Shown here in pieces: positions 38,579-48,429 of a DNA stretch of 64,000 bases. The notes beneath the pieces are model-generated. The model ran no database searches. It was not told where the DNA came from and worked only from the letters and a program-made list of their open reading frames with translations. Both the position numbers and the translations under genes were made by a program. The stretch is from Alphaproteobacteria bacterium (GTDB lineage: Bacteria; Pseudomonadota; Alphaproteobacteria; MPNO01; UBA2964): contig WHUE01000006.1 of the NCBI GenBank assembly GCA_009377375.1, positions 21,859 to 85,858 on the forward strand, given 5' to 3'. How positions within the stretch are numbered: position 1 is the stretch's first letter; every line of letters starts with the position of its first letter.

Positions 38579-38605
38579 GGATGACGGGAAAGCCCGCCGG
38601 CGCCG

Positions 38606-38815
38606 TCAGCGGGCGCGGGTCAGCAGGATGGCGATGCTGCGGGCGGTGCGCCGCCAGTGGTGGAGCGCGGCGCGGTTGCCGTTCTCGCGGGCCTCCTTCG
38701 CCCGGCGCTCGGCGATATTCAGGGCGTCCGGACCCCGGCGGCGCAGCAGCAGGCGGGCGGTCTCATGGATGCGTTCTGCGGCGCTGGGCAATCGCGGATA
38801 ATGATAGGCGGTCAC
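38606..38815 (-). CDS. Conserved-looking small hypothetical protein
   Basis: 69 aa, AERIHETARLLLRRRGPDALNIAERRAKEARENGNRAALHHWRRTARSIAILL. Confidence 0.55.
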   Translation of the reverse strand: MTAYHYPRLPSAAERIHETARLLLRRRGPDALNIAERRAKEARENGNRAALHHWRRTARSIAILLTRAR

Positions 38816-38858
38816 GGCGGCACGGCTCCGGCGGCGAAAAAAAACTTACCGGATTCTA

Positions 38859-38884
38859 TTGCAAATGCGAACTATTCTCAATAG
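38859..38884. promoter_or_regulatory. Putative Fur/iron-responsive box upstream of bfd
   Basis: TTGCAAATGCGAACTATTCTCAATAG contains an imperfect 7-1-7 dyad TGCGAAC-T-ATTCTCA in an AT-rich island. Confidence 0.45.
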
Positions 38885-38927
38885 ATTTCATAAAGGGAGA
38901 CCGGAACGTATCGTCGCTGCAGGGCCA

Positions 38928-39176
38928 ATGTATATCTGTCTGTGCAACTGCTTTCGCGAAACCGAACTGCGCGCCGCCGTGGACGAGGGCGCGCGGAGTG
39001 CCGCCGAAGTGTTCGAATCCCTCGGGTTTCAGCCGCAATGCGGCGGTTGCCTCGACTTCGCCGACACGGTGGTGCAGGAATACCTGGCCGCACGCTCTGC
39101 GGGGCGTCGTGGCGGCGGATACGGCAACGGGCGTGCCCGTCAGTCGTCCCCCGGCTCCATCTGGCTCTGCAGGTAG
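38928..39176 (+). CDS. bfd: Bacterioferritin-associated ferredoxin
   Basis: [18 protein letters not shown]...[15 protein letters not shown]: CxC and CxxC [2Fe-2S] ligands of the BFD family. Confidence 0.9.
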   Translation: MYICLCNCFRETELRAAVDEGARSAAEVFESLGFQPQCGGCLDFADTVVQEYLAARSAGRRGGGYGNGRARQSSPGSIWLCR

Positions 39177-39619
39177 TTCTCGAGGCCGACCCTGTCGATC
39201 AGCTCGATCTGGGTTTCCAGCCAGTCGACGTGCCCTTCTTCGTCCTCGAGAATGTCCTCGAACAGTTCCCGCGAGATGTAATCCTTGACCTGCTCGCAAT
39301 AGGCCACGGCCTCGATCAGGTCGTCCCGCGAGGCGGACTCGACCCGGAGGTCGCAGTTCAGCATCTCGGGCACGGTCTCGCCGATGAGCAGCTTGCCCAA
39401 ATCCTGCAGGTTGGGCAGGCCTTCCAGGAACAGGATGCGGTTGATCAGCGCATCCGCATGCTTCATCTCGTCGATCGACTCCTCGTACTCCTTCTCGTTG
39501 AGCTTCTCCAGCCCCCAGTGCTTGTACATGCGCGCATGCAGGAAGTACTGGTTGATCGATGTCAGCTCGTTCTTGAGGATGATGTTGAGGTGGTCGATTA
39601 CCCCCTTGTCGCCTTTCAT
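39140..39619 (-). CDS. bfr: Bacterioferritin
   Basis: [81 protein letters not shown]; ferroxidase residues present. Confidence 0.97.
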   Translation of the reverse strand: MKGDKGVIDHLNIILKNELTSINQYFLHARMYKHWGLEKLNEKEYEESIDEMKHADALINRILFLEGLPNLQDLGKLLIGETVPEMLNCDLRVESASRDDLIEAVAYCEQVKDYISRELFEDILEDEEGHVDWLETQIELIDRVGLENYLQSQMEPGDD

Positions 39620-39698
39620 GGCCTTGACTCCTCGGGTTGCTCCACAACGGTGATGTAAGGGGGAAACCGGCGGAATCCAAGGGAAGATTTGCCCGGGA

Positions 39699-40787
39699 TC
39701 ACTGCGTGCGCCCGCGTGCGGCGATCTCGATCACGCCCTCGACCTCGCCGTCCCGCGCGGCGATGAACATGTCGTAAAGGTTCACCGCGGTGTCGCAATG
39801 GGCCGGCCGGAACAGGACCTTGTCGCCGAGGGCGAGCGGGCAGGGACCGTCCCAGCTCAGCTCGCCATGCTCCTCGCCGCCATAGGCGAAGGCAGCGCCC
39901 GGCAGGTCGATGGGGACGGGCGGGCCGCCGTCGCTGGTCATCGCCTTGTGGCCCATGTCGACGATGGCGCGGTTCGCATCCGGCCGGCTGACGACCGTCG
40001 CCAGCACGCTCAGCGAGGTCTCGAACGGAACCCGGTTGCCGTCGTTCCACTCGATGGCGGCATAGCGCGAATCCATGAACAGGTAGCCGCCGGGCTGCAA
40101 CTCGGTCAGACCGCCGGCGGCGGCGTCGATCGCGCTGGTGCCGGACCCGCCGCCGGTCAGCACCGGCACCTCGATGCCGCCGGCGCGGATCAGCTCCGCC
40201 GTCCCGACCAGCAGCGCGGTCGCCGCGTCGGCGGCTTCCTTGCGTTCCGCGTAACCGCCGGTCATCTGGATGCGGCCCTGATAGCCCTGGAGCCCGCGAA
40301 AATTCAGCCATTCGGCGCCGCGAATGTGTTGTGCCAGCGCCAGCGCCGGCTCGCCCGGCTGCACGCCGCAGCGGCGCTGGCCGACATCGACCTCCACCAC
40401 CACGTCCAGCTTCACCCCCGCAGTCTGCGCCATCTGCGCCATCTCGCCGATATTGCCGGCGTCGTCGGCGACCACGGCGACCCTTGCCTGGCTCGCGATC
40501 TGCACCAGCCGCATCAGCTTGGAGGCGCCGATCACCGGGGTGGTGATCAGGATGTCCCCGATTCCGCCATGCGCCATGACTTCGGCCTCGCCCAGCTTGG
40601 CGCAGCAGATTCCGACCGCGCCCGCCTCGATCTGCATGGCCGCGATGTCGGGCGACTTGTGCGCCTTGGCGTGGGGCCGCAGCGCCACGCCCGCGTCGCG
40701 GCACAGCGCCGCCATGCGGGCGATGTTGCGCTCCATCGCGGCGATGTCCACCAGCAGCACCGGCGTGTCCAGGTCCTCGATCCTCAT
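39699..40787 (-). CDS. DSD1/D-threonine aldolase-like PLP enzyme (alanine racemase N-terminal fold)
   Basis: [67 protein letters not shown]-terminal metal motif [12 protein letters not shown]. Confidence 0.9.
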   Translation of the reverse strand: MRIEDLDTPVLLVDIAAMERNIARMAALCRDAGVALRPHAKAHKSPDIAAMQIEAGAVGICCAKLGEAEVMAHGGIGDILITTPVIGASKLMRLVQIASQARVAVVADDAGNIGEMAQMAQTAGVKLDVVVEVDVGQRRCGVQPGEPALALAQHIRGAEWLNFRGLQGYQGRIQMTGGYAERKEAADAATALLVGTAELIRAGGIEVPVLTGGGSGTSAIDAAAGGLTELQPGGYLFMDSRYAAIEWNDGNRVPFETSLSVLATVVSRPDANRAIVDMGHKAMTSDGGPPVPIDLPGAAFAYGGEEHGELSWDGPCPLALGDKVLFRPAHCDTAVNLYDMFIAARDGEVEGVIEIAARGRTQ

Positions 40788-42487
40788 GAAGCTACGTCTT
40801 TCCCTTCGCTGTCGCGATCATAGACCACGCGCCCGCCGACGATGGTCTTCCATGCCACGATATCGCGGATGTCGTCCGCCGCACAGGTGAGCGGATCGGC
40901 GGTGAGGATGGCGAGATCGGCGAGCTTGCCGGGCTCGATGCTGCCCTTCTCGTTCTCCGCGCAGACCACCCAGGCGGCGTCGATGGTGGCGGCGCGCAGC
41001 GCGTCCTCGCGGCTCAGCGCCTGGTCCGGCGCGATGGCGTCGTTGGTGTAGCGGTTGCGCCGCGTGACCGCCTGCCAGATCGGGTGGAACAGCGTCGTCG
41101 GCGTGTTGTCGGTGGCGAGCCCGACCCTCACTCCGGCCTCGCGCAGGCTGCGCAGCGGCGCGATCTCGTTCTCCCGCTCCCAGCCCAGCTTCTCCCGCAG
41201 GATATGGCCTTCCTTGTTGATATAGCGGTTCGTGTGGGCGGTCATCACGAGACCCAGGTCGCGTATGCGGTCGATCTCGTCCGGCGTCGCCGTGCGCAGA
41301 TGGCCCAGCACCCAGCGCCGGTCGGCGATGGGAACGCGCCGATTGACCTCCTCGAACACGTCCAGCATCTCCAGCCAGATGGCGACGCCGCGGATGCCCT
41401 GCCGCGCCGCCTCGCACAGCAGGTCGACCGCGCGCTCGCGCGGCATGCCGTGGTCGTAGTTGAACCCGGCCCAGCCGGTATAGGGCGCGGCGGTGGCGCG
41501 CAGGCGGTTCTCCTCGTCCATGCCGAGCTCGGCATACAGCCCCTCGACGCGCAGCCAGTCGTCGCCGAGCCCGCCATGGCCCAGCCCCGCGGCCCAGCTC
41601 TGCATCTGCCGCGTCTCCGTGCCCGGGGCCACGTGCGACCAGGACGGGCTGAACACGAGATGCGCCCGCATTGTCATGTCGCCGGCTTCATGCACCGCCT
41701 GATAGGCCTGGATCAGCTCCTGCGCGCAGCCATGCTCCTCGAACACGCTGGTGGTGCCGGAGGCGTTGTAGATGCGCATGGCCCGGCGGATGCCGTCGGC
41801 GCGGTGGCCATGGTCGAAGCGCGGCATGTCGCGGAACCAGGCGAGCTCGGCGACGGGCATGTAGGTGTGCTCGAAGATCGCCCCGGTGAGCGCGCCGGTC
41901 GCGTCCGTCTCCAGTTTCACGCTCGCCGGCGCCGCCATGCCGGGACGCAGCCCCGCGCGCTCTATCGCCAGGCTGTTCGCGACCGAGACGATGGGCAGGG
42001 TGTGACGCCAGAATCCCCAGATGGGGCGGATATAGACCGGGTTCTCCGGCGCCGCCTCGTCCAGCTCCCGCCGCGTCGGGAAGCGCTTTTCGCGCAGGCA
42101 CTCCGGCACGTCGAAATAGAATGGCGGCTCGCCGATCGGCATGGTGACGATCCATTCGCCTGGCGCGGCCCGGGCCGCCAGCGCCGCGACGCGCTCCTGG
42201 ATGTCGGCGATGGAGCGGCAGCCGGCGAGGGACGGGAAGACAGGCTTCAGCCCCTCGCGGTCCATATGGGCGTGGCCGTCGATCAGCCCCGGGATCACGG
42301 CGCGCCCGCCGGCGTCGATCACCTGCGTATTTTCCGCCGCCAGCGCCGTAATTTCGGCGTCGCCGCCGATGGCGACGATCCGCCCGGCGCGGACCGCCAC
42401 GGCCTCGGCGACGGTGGAGCGGGGATCGAGCGTGACGATCTTCGCGCGCCGGACGATCAACTCGGGCCCGGCCTGGCCGCCGGCCAT
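40784..42487 (-). CDS. YtcJ-like amidohydrolase (second copy in window)
   Basis: LIVRRAKIVTLDPRSTVAEAVAVRAGRIVAIGGDAEI...GGRAVIPGLIDGHAHMDREGLK...GLATDNTPTTLFHPIWQAV; ATGA overlap with the downstream PLP enzyme. Confidence 0.88.
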   Translation of the reverse strand: MAGGQAGPELIVRRAKIVTLDPRSTVAEAVAVRAGRIVAIGGDAEITALAAENTQVIDAGGRAVIPGLIDGHAHMDREGLKPVFPSLAGCRSIADIQERVAALAARAAPGEWIVTMPIGEPPFYFDVPECLREKRFPTRRELDEAAPENPVYIRPIWGFWRHTLPIVSVANSLAIERAGLRPGMAAPASVKLETDATGALTGAIFEHTYMPVAELAWFRDMPRFDHGHRADGIRRAMRIYNASGTTSVFEEHGCAQELIQAYQAVHEAGDMTMRAHLVFSPSWSHVAPGTETRQMQSWAAGLGHGGLGDDWLRVEGLYAELGMDEENRLRATAAPYTGWAGFNYDHGMPRERAVDLLCEAARQGIRGVAIWLEMLDVFEEVNRRVPIADRRWVLGHLRTATPDEIDRIRDLGLVMTAHTNRYINKEGHILREKLGWERENEIAPLRSLREAGVRVGLATDNTPTTLFHPIWQAVTRRNRYTNDAIAPDQALSREDALRAATIDAAWVVCAENEKGSIEPGKLADLAILTADPLTCAADDIRDIVAWKTIVGGRVVYDRDSEGKDVAS

Positions 42488-42488
42488 G

Positions 42489-44075
42489 TCAGCGCCCGAC
42501 CGCGAAGGCCTCCCGGCGGATGTCGGCAGCGCCGCACATGACGCCATTGGGCAGCACCTCGATGCATTTGGCGGAGCCGAAATAGGACGCGCCGGAGGAC
42601 CGGCTCACCTTGTGGCCCCGGCGTTTCAGCTCGGCCATCACCGCGTCCGGCACCTCGTCGTCCAGCAGCGCGTCGCCTTCCTGGGTGATTGCCCAGCGCG
42701 GCGCCTCGATGGCGGCGGTGAGCTCCATCCCGCGATCCACCATGTTGGTCAGGATCTGCACGTGCGAGATCGTCTGCGCCGCCCCGCCGGGGGTGGACAT
42801 CAGGTAACGCACCTTACCCTTGTCGAAAACCATCACCGGGTTCAGCGTGTGCGAGGGCCGCTTGCCCGGCGCGACCGCGTTGCGGTGGTCGGGCTCGACA
42901 TTGAACCCGGTCATGCGATTATTCAGCAGGATGCCGGTGCCGGGATCGAGAAAGGCCGAGCCGAAGACGTGGAACACGCTCTGGACCACAGTCACCGCGT
43001 TGCCGTCTCCGTCCATCATCGCGATGCAGGACGTGCCGCCGGCGCCGTGGCGTGACTGGCCGCCGGGCGCGGCCTCGCGCACCAGCGCCTGCAGCCGGCC
43101 TGTCATCTGCCCGCCGAGCAGCTCGTCCAGCGGGGCGGGATGGACGCGCGGGTCGCAGATATAGGGCTGGCCCTCGGCGAAGGCGCCGCGCGCCGCCGCC
43201 ATCAGGCAGGCCAGCCGGTCGGCGGGATCGGCGTCGAAGGCCGCCGGATCCAGCCCGCCGAGCGCGTTGAGCTGCATCAGCATCAGCAGGCCGTAGGAGT
43301 TCGGCGGCATCACGTTGACTTCCAGCCCGCGATAGCCGGTCTTCAGCGTCTCCACCCATTCCGGCTGGTAGTCCCTGAAATCGGCGGCGGACAGCAGCCC
43401 GCCATGCGCCTGGCTGTGGCGGCCGATGCTCTCCGCGATGGGGCCCTCGTAATAGGCGCCGCTGCCCTGCTCGGCGATCAGCTTCAGCGATTTCGCCAGC
43501 GCCGGCTGGCGGACGATGTCGCCCGCGACCATCGCCTTGCCGTCGGGCATGTAGAGCGCGGAGCAGCCCTCGTCTCTTGAGACCGGCTCCCTGTAGAGCA
43601 GCAGCGCCTTGGCGAGGACGCGGGACAGCGGGTGGCCGTTCTCCGCCAGGTCGATGGCGGTCTCGAACAGGCTGGCCCAGGGCAGCTTGCCGCGCTTCCG
43701 GTGAAGCTGCTCCCACCCGCGCACGATGCCGGGCACGGAAGCGGCCAGCGGGCCGTGCACCACCATGCCGTCCCTGAAGAATTCGGTCGTCGCCCCGGCC
43801 GGCGCGGGGCCGGAGGCGTTGAGCCCCTGCGTCGTGCCGTCCTTCGCGTCGTGATAGATGATGAAGGCGTCGCCGCCCAGCGACGTCGCCTGCGGCAGCG
43901 TCACGCACAGCACGGCCGAGGTGGCGATCATGGCGTCCGCGACGGAGCCGCCGGCCTCCAGCGTGCGCAGCCCCGCCAATGACGCCAGCGAATGGCCGGA
44001 CACCACCATGCCCCGCTGTCCGTAGACGGGAGACCGGGGCTGTTTCACCCCTGCGAAGGCATCGACGGTGGCCAT
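42489..44075 (-). CDS. Gamma-glutamyltransferase family protein
   Basis: GMVVSGHSLASLAGLRTLEAGGSVADAMIATSAVLCVTLPQATSLGGDAFIIYHDA...GAGGTSCIAMMDGDGNAVTVVQS (autoprocessing Thr)...MSTPGGAAQTISHVQIL. Confidence 0.93.
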   Translation of the reverse strand: MATVDAFAGVKQPRSPVYGQRGMVVSGHSLASLAGLRTLEAGGSVADAMIATSAVLCVTLPQATSLGGDAFIIYHDAKDGTTQGLNASGPAPAGATTEFFRDGMVVHGPLAASVPGIVRGWEQLHRKRGKLPWASLFETAIDLAENGHPLSRVLAKALLLYREPVSRDEGCSALYMPDGKAMVAGDIVRQPALAKSLKLIAEQGSGAYYEGPIAESIGRHSQAHGGLLSAADFRDYQPEWVETLKTGYRGLEVNVMPPNSYGLLMLMQLNALGGLDPAAFDADPADRLACLMAAARGAFAEGQPYICDPRVHPAPLDELLGGQMTGRLQALVREAAPGGQSRHGAGGTSCIAMMDGDGNAVTVVQSVFHVFGSAFLDPGTGILLNNRMTGFNVEPDHRNAVAPGKRPSHTLNPVMVFDKGKVRYLMSTPGGAAQTISHVQILTNMVDRGMELTAAIEAPRWAITQEGDALLDDEVPDAVMAELKRRGHKVSRSSGASYFGSAKCIEVLPNGVMCGAADIRREAFAVGR

Positions 44076-44211
44076 GGGAAGATCCTCGGGATTGCGCGGT
44101 TTTCGGGCGGGAGGCCGCAACTTTCCCCCTCGCGGCTGCGCTTGTCAACGCACCGGCCGCGGCCCCATACTCCCCGTCCAGCAATCCGGCCGGAATGCAG
44201 CGGAGGCGACC

Positions 44212-45036
44212 ATGAGCGTACCCGAGATGAAGACCGTCGATATCGGCGGCGGCGAGACCATCAGCTATCGCGAGCGGGGGGGCGGCACGCCGCTCGTGTT
44301 CCTGCACGGGCTCGGCGGCCGGTCGGAAAGCTGGGTAACGCAGTACGAGACCTTCGGCCCCCGCTACCGCGTGGTCGGCTGGGACGCGCCGGGCTACGGC
44401 AACTCGACCCAGCCGAAAAGCGACGATCCCGGCATCGCGTACTACATGGACGCCGCGACGCGCTTTCTCGACGCGCTCGGGCTTGACCGGGTGCATCTGG
44501 TCGGCCATTCGGTCGGCACGGTGATCGCCGCCTCGTTCAACAAGCATCACGGCGACCGGCTGCTGAGCCTGACGCTCGCCGAGGCCGTCACCGGCAGCGG
44601 CGCGGAGCCGGAGGAAGCCCGCAAGAAGGCCGTTGCCGCCCGGCTGGACGAGCTGGACGAGATGGGCGCGGCCGGGTTCGCCAAGGCGCGCACGCCCAAC
44701 TCGCTGTCGCCCCGCGCCACGACGGAGCTGGTCTCGCGCGCGGTGGAGTTCGCCTCGCGCATGAATGTAGAAGGCTACAAGAAGCTGTTCCGCACCCTGA
44801 TCGGCGCCAACATCTTCGACGAGGTGGCGCCGCTGAAGGCGCCGTCGATGATCGTTGCCGGGTCCGACGACCGCTCCGCCCCGCCCGCGATGGTGAAGGA
44901 GATCGCCGCCGCCTTCCCCGGCATCCGGCACGAGACCATCCCCGGAATCGGCCACCAGATCGCCATCGAGCACCCGCGGCGGTTCAACCTGCTGCTGGAA
45001 CAGTTCCTCAACGCGGCGGCAAAGAAGGCGGCATAG
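44212..45036 (+). CDS. Alpha/beta hydrolase, related to the 37742-38578 protein
   Basis: TPLVFLHGLGGRSESWVTQYETFGPRYRVVGWDAPGYGNS; GHSVGTVIA; GIGHQIAIEHPRRF. Confidence 0.92.
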   Translation: MSVPEMKTVDIGGGETISYRERGGGTPLVFLHGLGGRSESWVTQYETFGPRYRVVGWDAPGYGNSTQPKSDDPGIAYYMDAATRFLDALGLDRVHLVGHSVGTVIAASFNKHHGDRLLSLTLAEAVTGSGAEPEEARKKAVAARLDELDEMGAAGFAKARTPNSLSPRATTELVSRAVEFASRMNVEGYKKLFRTLIGANIFDEVAPLKAPSMIVAGSDDRSAPPAMVKEIAAAFPGIRHETIPGIGHQIAIEHPRRFNLLLEQFLNAAAKKAA

Positions 45037-45047
45037 GAGCGGCAGCG

Positions 45048-45071
45048 CGGCGGCGGCTCAAGCCGCCGCCG
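45048..45071. terminator. Hairpin between convergent genes (11-bp perfect stem CGGCGGCGGCT-ca-AGCCGCCGCCG)
   Basis: Inverted repeat overlapping the stop region of the 45058 minus-strand gene, 12 nt past the plus-strand stop at 45036; no T tract. Confidence 0.45.
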
Positions 45072-46197
45072 GCGAATAGCCCCACACTTCCTTCGCGATG
45101 TCGACCACGAGGCGCAGCTTGGCGTCCTGGCTGTCGAAGTTGGACGCGTTGCCGATGGGGCTGGAGGCGAAGCCGCACTGGGGCGAGACGGCGAGCCGGT
45201 CGAGGGCCACGTATTTCGACGCCTCCTCGATGCGGCGCAGGATCGCGTCGCGGTCCTCCAGCTCGGTCGTCTTGGTGGAGACGAGGCCCAGCACCACGGT
45301 CTTGTCGTCCGGCACCTCGGCCAGCGGCTCGAACGTGCCCGCGCGGGGCGAATCGAACTCGAGGAAATAGTAGGGGATGGCAAGATCGCGGAACAACGCC
45401 TTGGCGATGTCGTCATAGCCCGCCTCGGCCTGCCAGTGCGACGACTTGTTGCCGCGGCAGAGATGCATGCCGACGCTCATCCCCTTCGGCGCGCGGCCGA
45501 CGATGTCGTTGATGACGGCGGTATAGGCGGGAAGCAGGCCCCGCCAGTCGTCGCCGCGCTTCGCCAGCCCCTCGCGGATCTTGGGGTCGCCCAGCTTGGC
45601 GATGGAGGTCTCGTCGAGCTGTATGTAGCGGCAGCCGGCGTCGAACAGCGCCTGCATCTCCCGGCCGTAGGCGACGGCGAGGTCCTGCCAGAACGCGTCG
45701 AGGTCGGGATAGACGTCCGGGCTGATATGGTCGCGCCCGGACCGGAAATGGATATAGCAGGGACCCGGCAGGGTGATCTTGACGCGCTCCGCCGGGACCA
45801 GCCCGGCCAGGTACTCGAAATTGGCGACGTTCACGGGGCCCGGCCATTCCAGCCTCGCCACCACCAGCGGCAGGCGGCCCTCGATGGTGTCGCCGCTGGC
45901 GTCGGCATAGGACCAGCTCCGGTCCGCCGTCGTGCCCATCTTCACGCCCTCGAACACGTCGGTGGTGAAGCTGGACGAATAGGTGTTGCGGCGGAACTCG
46001 CCGTCGGTGAACGAGGCGAGGCCGATCTGCTTCTGATAGGTCACCGCCTCGGCGATGGCCGCGTCCTCGGCGGCGCGCAGCGCGTCGTCGTCGATCTTGC
46101 CGTCCTGGTGCCGGGCGCGGACGTCGAGCAGCGCCTGCGGGCGCAGAAGGCTGCCGATATGTTCGGCGCGGAAGGGCGGGTCATGCGGCGCGGTCAT
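45058..46197 (-). CDS. MetE C-terminal-like (cobalamin-independent methionine synthase II family) protein
   Basis: FRAEHIGSLLRPQALLDVRA...GCRYIQLDETSIAKLGDP...GMHLCRGNKSSHWQAEAGYDDIAKALF. Confidence 0.85.
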   Translation of the reverse strand: MTAPHDPPFRAEHIGSLLRPQALLDVRARHQDGKIDDDALRAAEDAAIAEAVTYQKQIGLASFTDGEFRRNTYSSSFTTDVFEGVKMGTTADRSWSYADASGDTIEGRLPLVVARLEWPGPVNVANFEYLAGLVPAERVKITLPGPCYIHFRSGRDHISPDVYPDLDAFWQDLAVAYGREMQALFDAGCRYIQLDETSIAKLGDPKIREGLAKRGDDWRGLLPAYTAVINDIVGRAPKGMSVGMHLCRGNKSSHWQAEAGYDDIAKALFRDLAIPYYFLEFDSPRAGTFEPLAEVPDDKTVVLGLVSTKTTELEDRDAILRRIEEASKYVALDRLAVSPQCGFASSPIGNASNFDSQDAKLRLVVDIAKEVWGYSPAAA

Positions 46198-46294
46198 CGA
46201 AAGGGTCCCTGTACTGCGTTTCGGAATACCCGCACCCTATCAGCCCCGCCGGGTGGGACAAACCCGTGGGACGGAGGGAATCGCCCTCGCGCCG

Positions 46295-46531
46295 TCAGAT
46301 TTCGTCTTCCCAGCCGGGGTTGCGCGCAACGGGGCGCAGCAGGCGGAAGACGATGATGAGGACCACGCCGAACAGGAACGGGTACATCCACCACGGCGCG
46401 GCGGGGCTGACGAGCGACGCGATCAGGGTCACCAGCGCGGCGGCGACCAGCGCGATCGCGGCGGCGTAACGCCGCACCCGGATGCGCGGGGCGGGCGGTT
46501 CGTCCGGCGCGGAATCGGGCGCGCCCGTCAC
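46295..46531 (-). CDS. Small predicted membrane protein
   Basis: 78 aa with two hydrophobic segments (YAAAIALVAAALVTLIASLV; WWMYPFLFGVVLIIVFRLL); overlaps the upstream M20 gene by 4 nt. Confidence 0.6.
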   Translation of the reverse strand: MTGAPDSAPDEPPAPRIRVRRYAAAIALVAAALVTLIASLVSPAAPWWMYPFLFGVVLIIVFRLLRPVARNPGWEDEI

Positions 46532-47703
46532 GGCTTCGGCGCGAGGCGGGTTTCGGCGAGCCGGGCCCAGTAGGTGGCGCCCAGCGGCAGGATCTCGTCG
46601 TTGAAGTCATATTGCGGGTTGTGCAGCCAGCACCCGCCGACGCCGGGGCCGTTGCCGATCCAGATATAGCAGCCCGGCTTCTGCTGCAGCATGAAGGAGA
46701 AATCCTCCGCCCCCATCTTGGGGTCGGGGTCCTGGATCACGTTCTCGCCGCCGACGATCTCCGCGGCGATCTCGGCGGCGAAGTCGGATTCGGCGGCATC
46801 GTTCACCGTGGGCGGGTAGCCGCGCGCGTAATCGATAGCGATCTCCAGCCCGGCGGCCTGGGCCACGCCGGCGGCGATCCGGCGCAGCGCCGCCTCGGCG
46901 GCGTCCTGCACCGCCGGCGTGAAGCTGCGGATGGTGCCGCGCAGCACCGCGTCCTCGGGGATGATGTTGTAGGCGTCGCCGGCGTGGAACTGGGTGACCG
47001 TCACCACCACGCTTTCGACCGGGTCGATGCTGCGGCTGGCGATGGTCTGCAGCGCGGCGACGAGCTGCGAACCGGCGAGGATGGTGTCGGTGGCGAGATG
47101 CGGCGCGGCGGCGTGGCCGCCCTTGCCCCTGATGCGGATATCGAACCGGTCGGCGGCGGCCATCGCCGGGCCGCGGCAGACGGCGAAGGTGCCGGCGTCC
47201 TGGCCGGGGAAGTTGTGCATCCCCCACACGGTCTCGCAGGGGAACCTGTCGAACAGCCCTTCCTCCACCATCACGCGGCCGCCGCCCTCGTTTTCCTCCG
47301 CCGGCTGAAAGATGAAATGGACGGTGCCGGCGAAGTTGCGCGTCTCCGCCAGGTAGCGCGCCGCCCCCAGCAGCATCGTGGTATGGCCGTCATGGCCGCA
47401 GGCATGCATCTTGCCCGGCACCTGCGAGCGCCAGGCATGCGCGTTCTTTTCCGCCATGTTCAGCGCGTCCATATCGGCACGCAGCCCGATGGCCGGTCCG
47501 TCGCCTTTCGCGCCTTTCAGCGTGCCGACGACGCCGGTCCGGGCCAGCCCGCGATGCACCTCGATGCCGAAGCCTTCCAGCGTCTCGGCGACGAAGGCGG
47601 CGGTCTTCACCTCCTCGAAGGCGGTCTCCGGGTTCGCGTGGATGCGCCGCCGCCATTCGGTCATGTCGGCGTGGAACTCCGCGATGCGGTTGATGATGGG
47701 CAT
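46528..47703 (-). CDS. M20-family amidohydrolase (hippurate hydrolase/IAA-amino acid hydrolase-like)
   Basis: WRRRIHANPETAFEEVKTAAFVAETLEGFGIEVHRGLARTGVVGTLKG...MHACGHDGHTTMLLGAARYLAE...IFQPAEENEGGGRVMVEEGLFDRFP. Confidence 0.95.
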   Translation of the reverse strand: MPIINRIAEFHADMTEWRRRIHANPETAFEEVKTAAFVAETLEGFGIEVHRGLARTGVVGTLKGAKGDGPAIGLRADMDALNMAEKNAHAWRSQVPGKMHACGHDGHTTMLLGAARYLAETRNFAGTVHFIFQPAEENEGGGRVMVEEGLFDRFPCETVWGMHNFPGQDAGTFAVCRGPAMAAADRFDIRIRGKGGHAAAPHLATDTILAGSQLVAALQTIASRSIDPVESVVVTVTQFHAGDAYNIIPEDAVLRGTIRSFTPAVQDAAEAALRRIAAGVAQAAGLEIAIDYARGYPPTVNDAAESDFAAEIAAEIVGGENVIQDPDPKMGAEDFSFMLQQKPGCYIWIGNGPGVGGCWLHNPQYDFNDEILPLGATYWARLAETRLAPKP

Positions 47704-47781
47704 GATGCGGTCCCGCTGCTCTCGGTCCCGCGATGGTTTGTCGCGGGCCGCCGCAAGTCAAGGGGAAGGACCGCCCGCCGG

Positions 47782-48270
47782 TCAGCCGGCGCTGAGTATC
47801 GCCGCCACCCGTTCGGTCAGCGTGTGGGGCATGAACGGCTTGACGATCAGATCCACCTCTTCGCGCGCGATCCGGCGTCCGCTGACCGCCTCGTGCGGGT
47901 TTCCTGACATGAACAGGACGCGCAGCCCCGGATACGCGCGCTTTACCGCCAGGGCGAGATCGATCCCGTCCATTTCGCCGGGCAGCCCGATATCGCTCAA
48001 CAACAGGTTTATCCCGGCACAGTCGCGCACCGTTGCCAGCGCGGTTTCGGCGTCCGCCGCCTCCAGCACCTCGTATCCGGATACGAGCAGCACGGCCACG
48101 ACGTAATCCATGACGTCCGGATCGTCCTCGACGACGAGAATCCGCGGCCTGCCGGGCTGCGATGATGCGCCCTGCCCCTGGCGGCGCCGGTCGTCATCGG
48201 AACGTTCCGGCGGCGGGACATCCCGCGTCACCAATAATCCGCCGTCCCGGGCGGGCGCGTATTGCCACAT
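47782..48270 (-). CDS. Stand-alone receiver-domain response regulator
   Basis: PRILVVEDDPDVMDYVVAVLLVSGYEVLEAADAETAL...NLLLSDIGLPGEMDGIDLA...VLFMSGNP...LIVKPFMPHTLTERV; no output domain. Confidence 0.88.
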   Translation of the reverse strand: MWQYAPARDGGLLVTRDVPPPERSDDDRRRQGQGASSQPGRPRILVVEDDPDVMDYVVAVLLVSGYEVLEAADAETALATVRDCAGINLLLSDIGLPGEMDGIDLALAVKRAYPGLRVLFMSGNPHEAVSGRRIAREEVDLIVKPFMPHTLTERVAAILSAG

Positions 48271-48429
48271 TCGGCTTTCCTTTCCGGATTCTCGATCAGG
48301 CCAGTACAATCTAGCAAATCGGGGCGTGCCGGACTTGTCCATGCGTCCGCAATTCTTTACCGGTCGTTCAGAATTCAGCTGTAATACCGACCGAGTTTCG
48401 GCCGCACTCCATACGGGGCTTTTTCGAAC

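Noticed and set aside
45058-46197. Calling the MetE-like gene a bona fide methionine synthase (metE)
   Set aside because: Only the C-terminal half-type domain (379 aa) is present and the context is catabolic; function left open.
46198-46294. Possible SAM/cobalamin riboswitch near the MetE-like gene or cobA (21200-21328)
   Set aside because: No conserved riboswitch core could be recognised by eye in either leader.
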